64,000 bases of DNA, from assembly GCF_965200405.1 (NCBI RefSeq), contig NZ_OZ241356.1, positions 186,001-250,000 of the forward strand. Reading direction: 5' to 3'. Source of the stretch: Glacieibacterium sp965200405. GTDB lineage: Bacteria; Pseudomonadota; Alphaproteobacteria; Sphingomonadales; Sphingomonadaceae. Position 1 is the stretch's first letter. The number at the start of each line of letters is the position of its first letter. The position numbers and the translations under genes are program-made. Below, piece after piece: positions 35,937-44,292 of the stretch. Under the pieces are notes generated by a model. The model was not told the DNA's origin and searched no databases. It was given only the letters and a program-made list of their open reading frames with translations.

Positions 35937-37736
35937 TTGCCGCATTCGCTGAACGCTGTCGGGCGCGACGTTGCGGATTCAACCGTGCCGCTCGAGACTC
36001 TGATTGTGCCGACCACGACGCTGGACGCCTTGCCGCGCCGTATCGCCGACTTCGCGACGCTCGGTGAAGCCCTGGATTATGCTGCCCTCGGGGCTCGCGG
36101 CGTTAATTTCTTCGACGCTCGTGCTGCCCTGTCGCGCGCTTATCCTTATCGGGAACTCCGAACCGACGCGCTGGCCCATGCCCGCCGTTTGATCGCCGCC
36201 GGCGTCGCCCCCGGTGAGCGCGTTGCTCTGATTGCCGAGACCGGCGCCGACTTTGCCGCGATGTTCTTCGCCGCCATCTACGCTGGTGCGCTGCCGACGC
36301 CGCTGCCCCTGCCGACCTCGTTTGGTGGCCGCGATTCGTACGTCGAGCAGATCCGCACCCAGTTGATCAGTTGCGATCCGGTGCTGGTGCTGTCGCCTCC
36401 GGGCCTGTTCGCGATGGTCGCCGAGGCTGCCGCCGACCTGCCGCATTGCACTGCACACGACTGGGCCGTCTTCGCCACCGTCGATGCACCTGCCGCCGAC
36501 CTGCCACAGGCCAGCCCCGACGACATCGCCTACCTTCAGTATTCCAGCGGCAGCACACGCTTCCCGCACGGCGTCTCGGTCACCCACCGCGCCCTGCTGG
36601 CGAACCTTGCCGGCCATGCCATCGCCACCCAGGTCCGCGACGACGACCGCGTCGTCTCGTGGCTGCCCTGGTATCACGACATGGGGCTGGTCGGCTGCTT
36701 CCTGTCGCCGCTCGCCAACCAGATGTCGGCCGATTACCTCGCCACCGAGGATTTCGCCCGCCGGCCATTGTCGTGGCTCAGCCTGATCACCCGCAACGAG
36801 GGGCACAGCCTGAGCTATTCGCCGACCTTCGGCTATGACATCTGCGCCCGCCGCGTGTCGTCGTCGATCGACGTCGCCGCCCGTTTCGACCTGTCGCGCT
36901 GGCGCGTCGCCGGCAATGGTGCGGACATGATCCGCCCCGACGTGATGCAGCATTTCGTCGACGTCTTCGCCCCCGCCGGGTTCGAAGCCTCGTCGTTCCT
37001 GCCGAGCTACGGCCTTGCCGAGGCGACGCTTGCGGTCAGCATGATGCCGGTCGGCGAAGGCATCGTAACCGACCTGGTCGACGAGCGCGTCCTCTCGGGC
37101 GAAGGCCGCGCCGGTCCGGTCGATGCGACCAAGCCGATCCGCTACCGCGCCATCGTCAATTGCGGCCGCCCGGTGAAGGGGTTGACTGTCGAGATCCGCG
37201 GCGAAGACGGCGAGACGCTCGGCGACCGGCGCATCGGCCGCATCATGGTGCAGGGCCTCGGCATCATGTCGGGCTATTTCCGCGACCCCGAGGCGACCGC
37301 CGCCTGCCTCGTCGACGGCTGGCTCGACACCGGCGACATGGGCTACCTGGCCGAAGGGTACATCTACATCGTCGGCCGCGCCAAGGACATGATCATCGTC
37401 AACGGCAAGAACCACTGGCCGCAGGACATCGAATGGGCGATCGAGCAGCTCCCGGGCTTCAAGGCCGGCGACATCGCCGCTTTTTCGATCACCTCCCCTG
37501 CCGGCGAGGAGGAGCCTGCCGTGCTCGTCCAGTGCCGCACGTCCGACGTCGCCGAGCGCGCCCTGCTGCGGGATGCGATCCGCAACAAGGTCCGCAACAT
37601 CACCGGCATGAGCTGCGTCGTCGAGTTGGTGCCGCCGCGCACCCTGCCGCGGACGTCGAGCGGCAAGCTGTCGCGGTCGAAGGCGCGGCTGCAGTATCTG
37701 TCGGGCGAGATCCAGCCGTTTGAAATTGCGGCCTGA
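35937..37736 (+). CDS. Fatty acyl-AMP ligase / acyl-ACP synthetase (sphingolipid locus)
   Basis: ANL-superfamily enzyme of 599 residues that adenylates a fatty acid, probably to load the acyl carrier protein encoded nearby. It has the P-loop YLQYSSGSTRFPHGVSVTH, WLPWYHDMGLVG, the SYGLAEATLAV block, WLDTGDMGYL and the C-terminal lysine region RTLPRTSSGKLSRSK, features of the fatty acyl-AMP ligase branch. Start TTG at 35937 with AAGGAG upstream. Caulobacter has a comparable synthetase gene in its ceramide locus, which supports the assignment. Confidence 0.88.
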   Translation: MPHSLNAVGRDVADSTVPLETLIVPTTTLDALPRRIADFATLGEALDYAALGARGVNFFDARAALSRAYPYRELRTDALAHARRLIAAGVAPGERVALIAETGADFAAMFFAAIYAGALPTPLPLPTSFGGRDSYVEQIRTQLISCDPVLVLSPPGLFAMVAEAAADLPHCTAHDWAVFATVDAPAADLPQASPDDIAYLQYSSGSTRFPHGVSVTHRALLANLAGHAIATQVRDDDRVVSWLPWYHDMGLVGCFLSPLANQMSADYLATEDFARRPLSWLSLITRNEGHSLSYSPTFGYDICARRVSSSIDVAARFDLSRWRVAGNGADMIRPDVMQHFVDVFAPAGFEASSFLPSYGLAEATLAVSMMPVGEGIVTDLVDERVLSGEGRAGPVDATKPIRYRAIVNCGRPVKGLTVEIRGEDGETLGDRRIGRIMVQGLGIMSGYFRDPEATAACLVDGWLDTGDMGYLAEGYIYIVGRAKDMIIVNGKNHWPQDIEWAIEQLPGFKAGDIAAFSITSPAGEEEPAVLVQCRTSDVAERALLRDAIRNKVRNITGMSCVVELVPPRTLPRTSSGKLSRSKARLQYLSGEIQPFEIAA

Positions 37737-37768
37737 ACGACTTCTCCCGAACGGGGGAAGGAAAGCTT

Positions 37769-37871
37769 GTCACTCCGGCGCAGGCCGGGGCCCATTCGGC
37801 GAGCCGTTCGACGTTTTGCCTGCGCCTCGCCACCAGCTTGTCGAATGGGCCCCGGCCTGCGCCGGGGTGAC
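37769..37871. repeat. Intergenic long inverted repeat, type A copy 2
   Basis: Arms 37769-37798 and 37842-37871 are complementary over 30 bases with one mismatch, loop 43 bases. The arm core GGCGCAGGCCGGG is shared with copy 1. Lies in the 309-bp gap between the acyl-AMP ligase and the CerR-like gene, which holds only repeats. Confidence 0.9.
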
Positions 37872-37899
37872 GGGATCAAGCATCCGCGCCTTCTTTTCA

Positions 37900-38040
37900 T
37901 GCCCCCTCCCCTCCCGAGAGCGTAGCGAACGGAGAGGGGGGAGGGCCGGGGTGGCAGCTCTTTCGCGCAGACAGAGGGACGCCAAGAGGCGCCCCCACCC
38001 CGGCCCTCCCCACTCTCGGCTGCGCCGGGGGGGAGGGAGC
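37900..38040. repeat. Intergenic inverted repeat, type B
   Basis: Purine-rich arm at 37932-37955 (GAGAGGGGGGAGGGCCGGGG type) pairs with 37991-38017, and outer CCCTCCCCTCCCG pairs with GGGGGGGAGGGAG at the right end. No other copy in the window. Its right end provides the GGGAGGGAG ribosome binding site of the next gene. Confidence 0.85.
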
Positions 38041-38045
38041 AGTAA

Positions 38046-38936
38046 GTGATCCTCGCTGTCACTGGCGGGACCGGCTTCGTCGGGCGCCACTTCCTGCGCA
38101 TCGCGGTCGAAGCGGGCCATGAGGTCCGTGCCCTTGCCCGCTCGACGCAGGCCCCCCAGTCCGGCGTTACCTGGATCCCCGGCACCCTCGCCGAGCCGGC
38201 CGACCTGTGCGCCGGCGCCGATGCAGTCGTCCACATCGCCGGCGTCATCAACGCCCGCACCCGCGCCGAATTCGACGCGGGCAACGTCGCCGGGACGGCG
38301 TCGATGCTGTCCGCCGCGCGAGCCGCGAACGTCCGCCGCTTCGTCCATGTCTCTTCGCTGGCCGCGCGTGAGCCGCAGCTCTCGAGCTACGGCGCGAGCA
38401 AGCTCGCCTCCGAGGCGCTGGTCGAGTCCTCCGACCTCGACTGGTCGATCATACGCCCGCCAGGTGTCTATGGCCCCGGCGACCGCGAGACACTCGCGCT
38501 GTTTCAACTAGCAGCGCGTGGCTTCGCGCTGACCCCCTGGGCCGGGCGTGTATCGATGATCGAAGTGTCCGACCTGTGCCGCGCACTGCTCGCCCTCGCT
38601 GCAGCGCCGCCGACATTCGCAATCCACGAGGTCGACGACGGCACGCCTGTCGACCATGCGACACTGTCGCGCATCATCGGTGAGGCTGTAGGACGACGGC
38701 TGCGGATGATCCGCGTACCCGCGGCGGGGATGGCGTTCGCCGCGGCGATCGACACCGCCCAGTCGCGGCTACGCGGCCACCTGCCCCGCCTCAGCTTCGA
38801 ACGGGCGCGCTACCTCGCGCATCCGGACTGGGTGGTGCGGGGGGATAACCTCGCCGGGCTATGGGCGCCGCAGGTCGATCTCGCCAGCGGCACCGCGGCC
38901 GCGGCGGCGTGGTATCGGGCGCAAGGTTGGCTGTAA
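38046..38936 (+). CDS. cerR: NAD-dependent epimerase/reductase, CerR-like
   Basis: Extended short-chain dehydrogenase of 296 residues with the nucleotide-binding GGTGFVGRH motif at residues 7-15, the HIAGVIN block, SSLAARE and the catalytic YGASK. In Caulobacter a related protein, CerR, reduces 3-oxo-ceramide to dihydroceramide and is encoded beside spt. Position between the acyl ligase and acp-spt supports the same role. Start is GTG at 38046 with GGGAGGGAG upstream. Confidence 0.8.
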   Translation: MILAVTGGTGFVGRHFLRIAVEAGHEVRALARSTQAPQSGVTWIPGTLAEPADLCAGADAVVHIAGVINARTRAEFDAGNVAGTASMLSAARAANVRRFVHVSSLAAREPQLSSYGASKLASEALVESSDLDWSIIRPPGVYGPGDRETLALFQLAARGFALTPWAGRVSMIEVSDLCRALLALAAAPPTFAIHEVDDGTPVDHATLSRIIGEAVGRRLRMIRVPAAGMAFAAAIDTAQSRLRGHLPRLSFERARYLAHPDWVVRGDNLAGLWAPQVDLASGTAAAAAWYRAQGWL

Positions 38937-38944
38937 TCTATAGT

Positions 38945-39060
38945 CGTCATCCCGGCGAAGGCCGGGACCTATTCGCCACGAACCCAGCAATGATGCTCGA
39001 CCGATCGACCCTGCCGACGAAGATTCGGGATGAGGGGGCCCGGCCTTCGCCGGGATGACG
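38945..39060. repeat. Intergenic long inverted repeat, type A copy 3
   Basis: Arms 38945-38970 and 39035-39060 are nearly perfectly complementary (CGTCATCCCGGCGAAGGCC begins the left arm), loop 64 bases. A GAA/TTC variant replaces GCA/TGC of copy 1 in both arms, a compensated change that preserves pairing. Confidence 0.9.
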
Positions 39061-39182
39061 AACCGGAGGAATCACTTGCTCTCACGCGTTGCGAGACGCC
39101 CCGCGCCGATCCGCCACAACACCCCCGGCCCCGCTTTGGCCATTTTGTCTTGGCAACAGCGAAATCGCTTCAGGAGCCTTGA

Positions 39183-39425
39183 ATGACCGACCGTTCCGCG
39201 ATCTTCGCACGCATCCTCGCGTTGATCGAACCCTTGAACAAGAAAGCCATCCCGCTGGTCGAGACGACGAGTTTCGCCGACGATCTCGAGATGGATTCGC
39301 TGACCGTGATGGACCTTGTCGCCAACATCGAGGACGAGTGGGACATCGTGCTGCCGCTCAACATGCTGCCCGAGCTGGAAACCATCGGCCAGGTCGCCGA
39401 CGCTGTGGCGAAGCTGACCAAGTGA
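39183..39425 (+). CDS. Acyl carrier protein dedicated to sphingolipid synthesis
   Basis: An 80-residue acyl carrier protein. The phosphopantetheine Ser lies in DLEMDSLTVMD (Ser39). It has an AGGAG ribosome binding site and its stop codon overlaps the spt start (GTGA), so carrier and serine palmitoyltransferase are translationally coupled. Inference: it presents the acyl chain, loaded by the acyl-AMP ligase, to Spt, as in Caulobacter. Confidence 0.9.
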   Translation: MTDRSAIFARILALIEPLNKKAIPLVETTSFADDLEMDSLTVMDLVANIEDEWDIVLPLNMLPELETIGQVADAVAKLTK

Positions 39426-40621
39426 TCGATCTTCTCGACAAGTTCGACGGCATCGTCGCCGAGCGCCAGGCGCTGCTCGACACCGGTGCCCGCGATCCCG
39501 TCGGTGTGGTGATGACGGAGGTGCTGTCGCCGACGCGCGCCATCATCAGCGGCCGCGAGACGATTCTGGTCGGCACGTACAATTACATGGGAATGACCTT
39601 CGACCCCGACGTGATCGCGTCGGGCGAGGCGGCGCTGCGCGATTTCGGCGCGGGCACGACCGGCAGCCGGGTGCTCAACGGCACCTACGCCAGCCACAAG
39701 GACTGCGAAGCGGCGCTGTGCGAGTTCTATGGCACCAAGTATGCGATGGTGTTTTCGACCGGCTACCAGGCTAATCTGGGCGTCGTCTCGACACTGGCGG
39801 GGCGCGGCGATTACGTCGTGCTCGACGCCGATAGCCATGCCTCGATCTACGACGGCTGCGCGATGGGCAACGCCGATATCGTGCGCTTCCGCCACAACAG
39901 CGTCGAGGATCTGGCCAAGCGCCTGGGCCGCCTGCCCGCCGAGGCCGGCAAGCTGGTGGTGCTGGAGGGCGTCTATTCGATGCTCGGCGACATCGCGCCG
40001 CTGGCCGAGATGGTCGCGGTCGCCAAGGCTGCCGGCGCGATGGTGCTGGTCGACGAAGCGCACGCTATGGGCTTTTTCGGCGATCACGGCCGCGGCGTGA
40101 CCGAAGCTGCGGGCGTCGAGGACCAGGTCGATTTCATCATCGGCACCTTCTCCAAGTCGGTCGGCACGGTCGGCGGTTTCTGCGTGTCGAACCATCCCAA
40201 GTTCGAGGCGCTGCGGCTGGTCTGCCGGCCTTATGTGTTCACCGCCGCGCTGCCGCCGACCGTGATGGCCTCGTCTGCCACGTCGATCCGCAAGCTGATG
40301 CACGGCGGCAACAAGCGCCAGCATCTGTGGGAAAATACCCGCGCGATGCACGGCGGCCTGCGCGAACTGGGCTTCACTCTGGGCACGCCCGAGGCGCAGA
40401 GCGCAATCATCGCAGTGATGATGCCCGATCAGGAGACCACCGTCCGCATGTGGCAGGCGCTGCTGGAGCGCGGTGTCTATGTCAATTTCGCAAGGCCACC
40501 GGCGACGCCGATGGGGACGTATCTGCTGCGCTGCTCGCTGTGCGCTGAGCATACGATGGAGCAGATCTCGACGATCCTGGCGGCGTTCCGCGACGCAGCG
40601 ACCGAGGTTGGTCTGTTCTAG
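39422..40621 (+). CDS. spt: Serine palmitoyltransferase
   Basis: PLP enzyme of the alpha-oxoamine synthase family, first committed step of sphingolipid synthesis (serine plus acyl thioester to 3-ketosphinganine). The 399-residue protein has the PLP-stacking His in DSHASIYDG, DEAHAMG and the Schiff-base Lys245 in GTFSKSVGTVGG. The linked acyl carrier and ceramide genes favour this over KBL or BioF. GTG start inside the acp stop. Confidence 0.92.
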   Translation: MIDLLDKFDGIVAERQALLDTGARDPVGVVMTEVLSPTRAIISGRETILVGTYNYMGMTFDPDVIASGEAALRDFGAGTTGSRVLNGTYASHKDCEAALCEFYGTKYAMVFSTGYQANLGVVSTLAGRGDYVVLDADSHASIYDGCAMGNADIVRFRHNSVEDLAKRLGRLPAEAGKLVVLEGVYSMLGDIAPLAEMVAVAKAAGAMVLVDEAHAMGFFGDHGRGVTEAAGVEDQVDFIIGTFSKSVGTVGGFCVSNHPKFEALRLVCRPYVFTAALPPTVMASSATSIRKLMHGGNKRQHLWENTRAMHGGLRELGFTLGTPEAQSAIIAVMMPDQETTVRMWQALLERGVYVNFARPPATPMGTYLLRCSLCAEHTMEQISTILAAFRDAATEVGLF

Positions 40622-41529
40622 CGGACCGCGCCCCGGGCGAGCAGCCGGGGGAGCAGGACCAGCCCGCCGATCAACGGCCAGCGGCGCTGCCACGGCTTGA
40701 CCGGGACCGGCACCCCGGCGTGGCGCTCGATCTTCCATGCCAGATAGTCGAGGCCGCCATCGAAGGTGAACGCCGCCTTGGCCAGTCGCGCGGCGGAAAG
40801 CAGCTTGCCCTCGCGTCGACGGCGCACCCATGCGGCGGGAGCATGGGCGCGATCGAGAGCAGCGTCGATCCGAACCTGGTCGCCGTTGACCTGAGCGTCG
40901 ATCCCGGCTGCCTGCAGCGCGGGACTGGTGAACGCGCGGTAGCGGTCCGGATCCGACGCGACGATCCCGATGCCGCGCCCGACCTTCTCGGAGCGTAGCT
41001 CGGCGGCGAAGGTCAGCGCAAACGCTCCGGTCCACAATGCGTCGACGGTGAGGCTGGCTGGCAGCATCGGTGCGGCGGCGGCGAGCAAGGCAGGCGCAGC
41101 ACCACTAACGGCCGCGATCGCGGCATCTCGGGCAGCCTCGTCCGACTCCCAGGCCAGCCGCGACGGCTGCGCGAACCGTGCCCAGACCGAAGGATTGCGC
41201 GTCGCGGCGCTGCAGAGTCGCGCAAAGTCGGCGCTGCTCAGCACCGCGAATTTGGCGCGCAGGCCGCCGTGCGTCGCCTGATAGACGTTGGGCGGCACCA
41301 GCCGATTAGCCCGTGCCTGCCAGTCGCCGCCATAGGCCGCGTCATAGTCCGAGACTATGAGGTAGAAATCGAGCATCAGCCCGTCGAGGCGCGCCTCCCG
41401 CAGGCATGAGCCGTAAAACAGCACCGCCCGCGCCGCCGCCCCGAACCGACCCGCAATCTCCGCCGCGAATGCCGCGACCTCCGGCTGGACCGCAACCGCC
41501 AGTTCGGCGGCGACTAGCTCACGCAGCAA
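40618..41529 (-). CDS. Nucleotidyltransferase-fold protein resembling TAM41
   Basis: A 303-residue protein with a YGSCLRE motif followed by LDGLMLDFYLIVSDYD (about residues 38-65), the nucleotidyltransferase GS...D-x-D pattern as in the TAM41/MMP37 CDP-DAG synthase family. A hydrophobic segment is near the C terminus. It ends a minus-strand operon with a lipid kinase, so it may activate a phosphorylated sphingolipid for headgroup addition. That role is inference. Start TTG at 41529 overlaps the kinase gene by 11 bases. Confidence 0.65.
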   Translation of the reverse strand: MLRELVAAELAVAVQPEVAAFAAEIAGRFGAAARAVLFYGSCLREARLDGLMLDFYLIVSDYDAAYGGDWQARANRLVPPNVYQATHGGLRAKFAVLSSADFARLCSAATRNPSVWARFAQPSRLAWESDEAARDAAIAAVSGAAPALLAAAAPMLPASLTVDALWTGAFALTFAAELRSEKVGRGIGIVASDPDRYRAFTSPALQAAGIDAQVNGDQVRIDAALDRAHAPAAWVRRRREGKLLSAARLAKAAFTFDGGLDYLAWKIERHAGVPVPVKPWQRRWPLIGGLVLLPRLLARGAVR

Positions 41530-42490
41530 GGCGCACGAAGGACACCGGCGCGGTGGTGGTCAGCACGATCGACCCGCCGTTGGCTGCCTGGAAGATCTCG
41601 CCGTCCATGACTACGCTCGGCCGTCCGCCCTCGATGCGAATGACGTCGCCACCCTGCAGGTGCAGCCCACCGATCGAATGATGGCCGAGCCTCCCGATGA
41701 TGACCTCGAAAGCGATGCGGATCAGCGTGATCGGGTTCTGCTCGATCGCCATCATCCGCAGGGCCCCGCCGAACTTGCCCGGCCTGATGTTGAGCGCGAT
41801 GCGTTCGAGCGTCGTCACCATGACCAGCAGGAAATTGCCCTCCTGCCGTCCGTCGCCACGGGTCAGGCGCATCCGCGGCTGCTTTTCCGGCAGCCAGTCG
41901 GTGCGGATGCCCAGCAGCACGCCGAACACCAGCGCCACCGCCGCCAGGAAATGGCTCAGCCAGTTGGGCAGGCCGAGCGGGTAGATGCGGTTGCGGCAGA
42001 ACAGGATGATCTCGGCCAGCCCGGCGCCGCCGAGGAACATGCCCAGCACCGGGCGGCTGCCCGCGACACCGTCGGTCAGCGCGATCAGCTGGCGGTTGAC
42101 GACGTGCGGGTCCATGCCCTCCTCGGCAATCCGCAGCAGCTGGCGCAGCGCCCCGAGCGCATCGCCGTGTGCGCCGAGATCGAGCGCGATCAGGTTGGTC
42201 TTGCCGTTCGGCAACACCGCGACCGGCGGGATTGTGCCGCCGAAATGGCCGCCCAAGTGCATCTCGGTCAGTGCCTTTTGCACCGTACCGTCGCCGCCGT
42301 TGATCGCCAGTACCACCGGCTTCATCCGGGCGATGGTCCGCAGCGCCTCGGGCACCTCGTCGATGCTGTCGACTTCGTAATGGAAGATGTTGGGATGCGC
42401 CGCGACGAAGCTGCGCACCTGCGGCAGGATCGCCAGGTTGCCGGTCGAACGCGGGTTCGACAGCAGCGCGATGACGGGCATGGCGCTCAC
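41519..42490 (-). CDS. Diacylglycerol/sphingosine kinase-family lipid kinase (ceramide kinase candidate)
   Basis: A 323-residue protein with the DAGK catalytic motif INGGDGTVQKAL (about residues 63-74) and PNGKTNLIALDLG. A hydrophobic stretch (about 185-205) may sit at the membrane. In Caulobacter a kinase of this family (CpgB) phosphorylates ceramide and is encoded by the sphingolipid locus, which makes ceramide kinase the best guess here. GTG start overlaps the DUF2141 stop. Confidence 0.75.
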   Translation of the reverse strand: MSAMPVIALLSNPRSTGNLAILPQVRSFVAAHPNIFHYEVDSIDEVPEALRTIARMKPVVLAINGGDGTVQKALTEMHLGGHFGGTIPPVAVLPNGKTNLIALDLGAHGDALGALRQLLRIAEEGMDPHVVNRQLIALTDGVAGSRPVLGMFLGGAGLAEIILFCRNRIYPLGLPNWLSHFLAAVALVFGVLLGIRTDWLPEKQPRMRLTRGDGRQEGNFLLVMVTTLERIALNIRPGKFGGALRMMAIEQNPITLIRIAFEVIIGRLGHHSIGGLHLQGGDVIRIEGGRPSVVMDGEIFQAANGGSIVLTTTAPVSFVRLAA

Positions 42491-42960
42491 AGGTACTTCA
42501 ACGTGATCGGGACCTGCGTGATGCCAAGGCCCGCCGCGAAGGCGACCTTGTCGACCGCCGGCTTGGAGAAACCCAGGCTGGGATTGTTCGAGAAGCCGCC
42601 ACCGTCGCGGAATATGTTGGCATGATGGTCACCGTTCCGATCGTGCAGCACCGCGACGGCGTAGTGCCCCGCACCCACAAGCCCGACACAGACCTCGGCA
42701 TCCCCAGCCGAAGGCACCGGCATGTCGATGCGCTTGGTGTAGCGACCCTTGACCAGCCAATCGGCATCGGTCGCAGGATAGGTCGAGATGCGCAGCAATC
42801 CGACGCGGTCCTTGAAGCCGCTGACCCGGACCAGCAGCGCCGAACCACGCGCCCCGGCCGCACAGGCCGCGACGTCGGGACCGGTAATCGCAGCGCCCGA
42901 GGCAACCGGCATGGCCAGCAGCATCGCGACGTTCAAGCAAGCCAGCCGCAACACTCTCAC
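42487..42960 (-). CDS. DUF2141 secreted protein
   Basis: A protein of 157 residues with a signal peptide (MRVLRLACLNVAMLLAMPVASG region) and a DUF2141 domain (KDRVGLLRISTYPATDADWL, GHYAVAVLHDRNGDH, NPSLGFSKP). The GTG at 42960 gives the best signal peptide; the frame is open further upstream. First gene of a three-gene operon with the lipid kinase and nucleotidyltransferase, divergent from lptF. Function unknown. Confidence 0.8.
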   Translation of the reverse strand: MRVLRLACLNVAMLLAMPVASGAAITGPDVAACAAGARGSALLVRVSGFKDRVGLLRISTYPATDADWLVKGRYTKRIDMPVPSAGDAEVCVGLVGAGHYAVAVLHDRNGDHHANIFRDGGGFSNNPSLGFSKPAVDKVAFAAGLGITQVPITLKYL

Positions 42961-43045
42961 TTTATCGATGACCTTCCGATCGCGCGCCGCTATAGGACGG
43001 CACGCATCACGCACCCCTTCCATGGTCCCCATGTGAGGCTAAAAT

Positions 43046-44287
43046 TTGGCCGAGGGACGGCAGCACTTGGGATTGCTCACGCGCTTCGACCGTTATCTCG
43101 CGCGCCTTATCCTGGTGCCGCTGATCTCGTGCCTGACGATCGCGGCCATGTTGCTGCTGCTCGACAAGATGCTCAAGCTGTTCGACTTCGTCATGAACGA
43201 GGGCGGACCGGTGTCCGTGGTCTGGCGGATGCTCGGCAATCTCATTCCGGAATACCTCAGCCTGGGCATCCCGATCGGCGTGATGCTCGGCATCCTGCTG
43301 GCGTTCCGCTCGCTGGCACTGTCGAGCGAGCTCGACGCGCTCCGGGCCGTCGGCATCAGCTACAATCGGATGCTGCGCGTGCCGATGATGTTCGCGCTGC
43401 TGTTCGCGATCGTCAACGTCGGCATCGTCGGCTTCCTCCAGCCTTATTCGCACTATGCCTATGAGGGCCTGCGCTTCGAGCTGCGCTCCGGTGCACTGGG
43501 CGCCAGTATCAAGGTCGGGGAGTTCGCCAAGCTCGGCAAGGGCATGACGCTGCGAGTCGAGAGCAGCCGCAACAAGGGCCGTGACCTGTCCGGGCTGTTC
43601 GTCCGTGCCCAAGCTGCCGATGGCAAGGCGCTGGCCGTCACTGCCGATAGCGGCACCTTCCTCGCGACCGACGACCCCGATGTCATTCTGCTGCGACTCC
43701 ACCACGGCACGCTGGTGCATAGCAACAACGCGACGACCCTCCCTCGCGTGTTGTCGTTCGAGCAGCATGACTTGCCGATCAACCTGCCGACCATGGGCGC
43801 CTTCCGGGCGCGCGGCGATCGCAACATGGAGCTGACACTGCCCGAGCTGGCGCGTGTCGACCGCGCTGCCGACTCAACGCGCAGCGACAAGCTCCAGTCC
43901 GCGGCGACGCTGAACCGGCGTATCGTCCAGTGCGTCGTGATGTTCCTGCTGCCGTTCCTGGCGGTGGCACTGGCGGTGCCACCCAAGCGCTCGACGTCGG
44001 CACTGGGTGTCTTTGTCGCGATCGTGCTGCTGGTCACCTATCACAAGCTGACGGAGTACGGCGAGCGCATGGGCAGCATCGGCAGGGTCGATCCCGTGCT
44101 GGCGCAGTGGGTGCCGTTCACCCTGTTCGCGGCGCTGTGCCTGTGGCTGTACTACACCCTCGCCTATCGACCCGGCGGGCAGCCGATCGGCTTCCTCGAC
44201 CGCTGGTTCGCCAAGATTGCCAGCCTGATCGGCAAGGCCATGCAGCGCCGCGAGCCCTATCGCAACGACGCGCTGTCGGCTGGTTGA
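43046..44287 (+). CDS. lptF: LptF-like permease (YjgP/YjgQ family)
   Basis: Transmembrane half of the LptB2FG exporter that lifts lipid from the inner membrane into the periplasmic bridge. The 413-residue protein has three membrane helices at the start (about 25-45, 65-90, 105-130), a periplasmic jelly-roll domain (about 140-290) and three more at the end, the family topology. TTG start with GAGG upstream. It sits between sphingolipid genes, unlike the usual lptFG next to a peptidase gene. Confidence 0.9.
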   Translation: MAEGRQHLGLLTRFDRYLARLILVPLISCLTIAAMLLLLDKMLKLFDFVMNEGGPVSVVWRMLGNLIPEYLSLGIPIGVMLGILLAFRSLALSSELDALRAVGISYNRMLRVPMMFALLFAIVNVGIVGFLQPYSHYAYEGLRFELRSGALGASIKVGEFAKLGKGMTLRVESSRNKGRDLSGLFVRAQAADGKALAVTADSGTFLATDDPDVILLRLHHGTLVHSNNATTLPRVLSFEQHDLPINLPTMGAFRARGDRNMELTLPELARVDRAADSTRSDKLQSAATLNRRIVQCVVMFLLPFLAVALAVPPKRSTSALGVFVAIVLLVTYHKLTEYGERMGSIGRVDPVLAQWVPFTLFAALCLWLYYTLAYRPGGQPIGFLDRWFAKIASLIGKAMQRREPYRNDALSAG

Positions 44288-44292
44288 CCGTC

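Noticed and set aside
39089..39421. N-terminal extension of serine palmitoyltransferase upstream of the GTG at 39422
   Set aside because: The frame runs antisense-like through acp in another frame; the acp product is convincing and the GTGA overlap sets the spt start.
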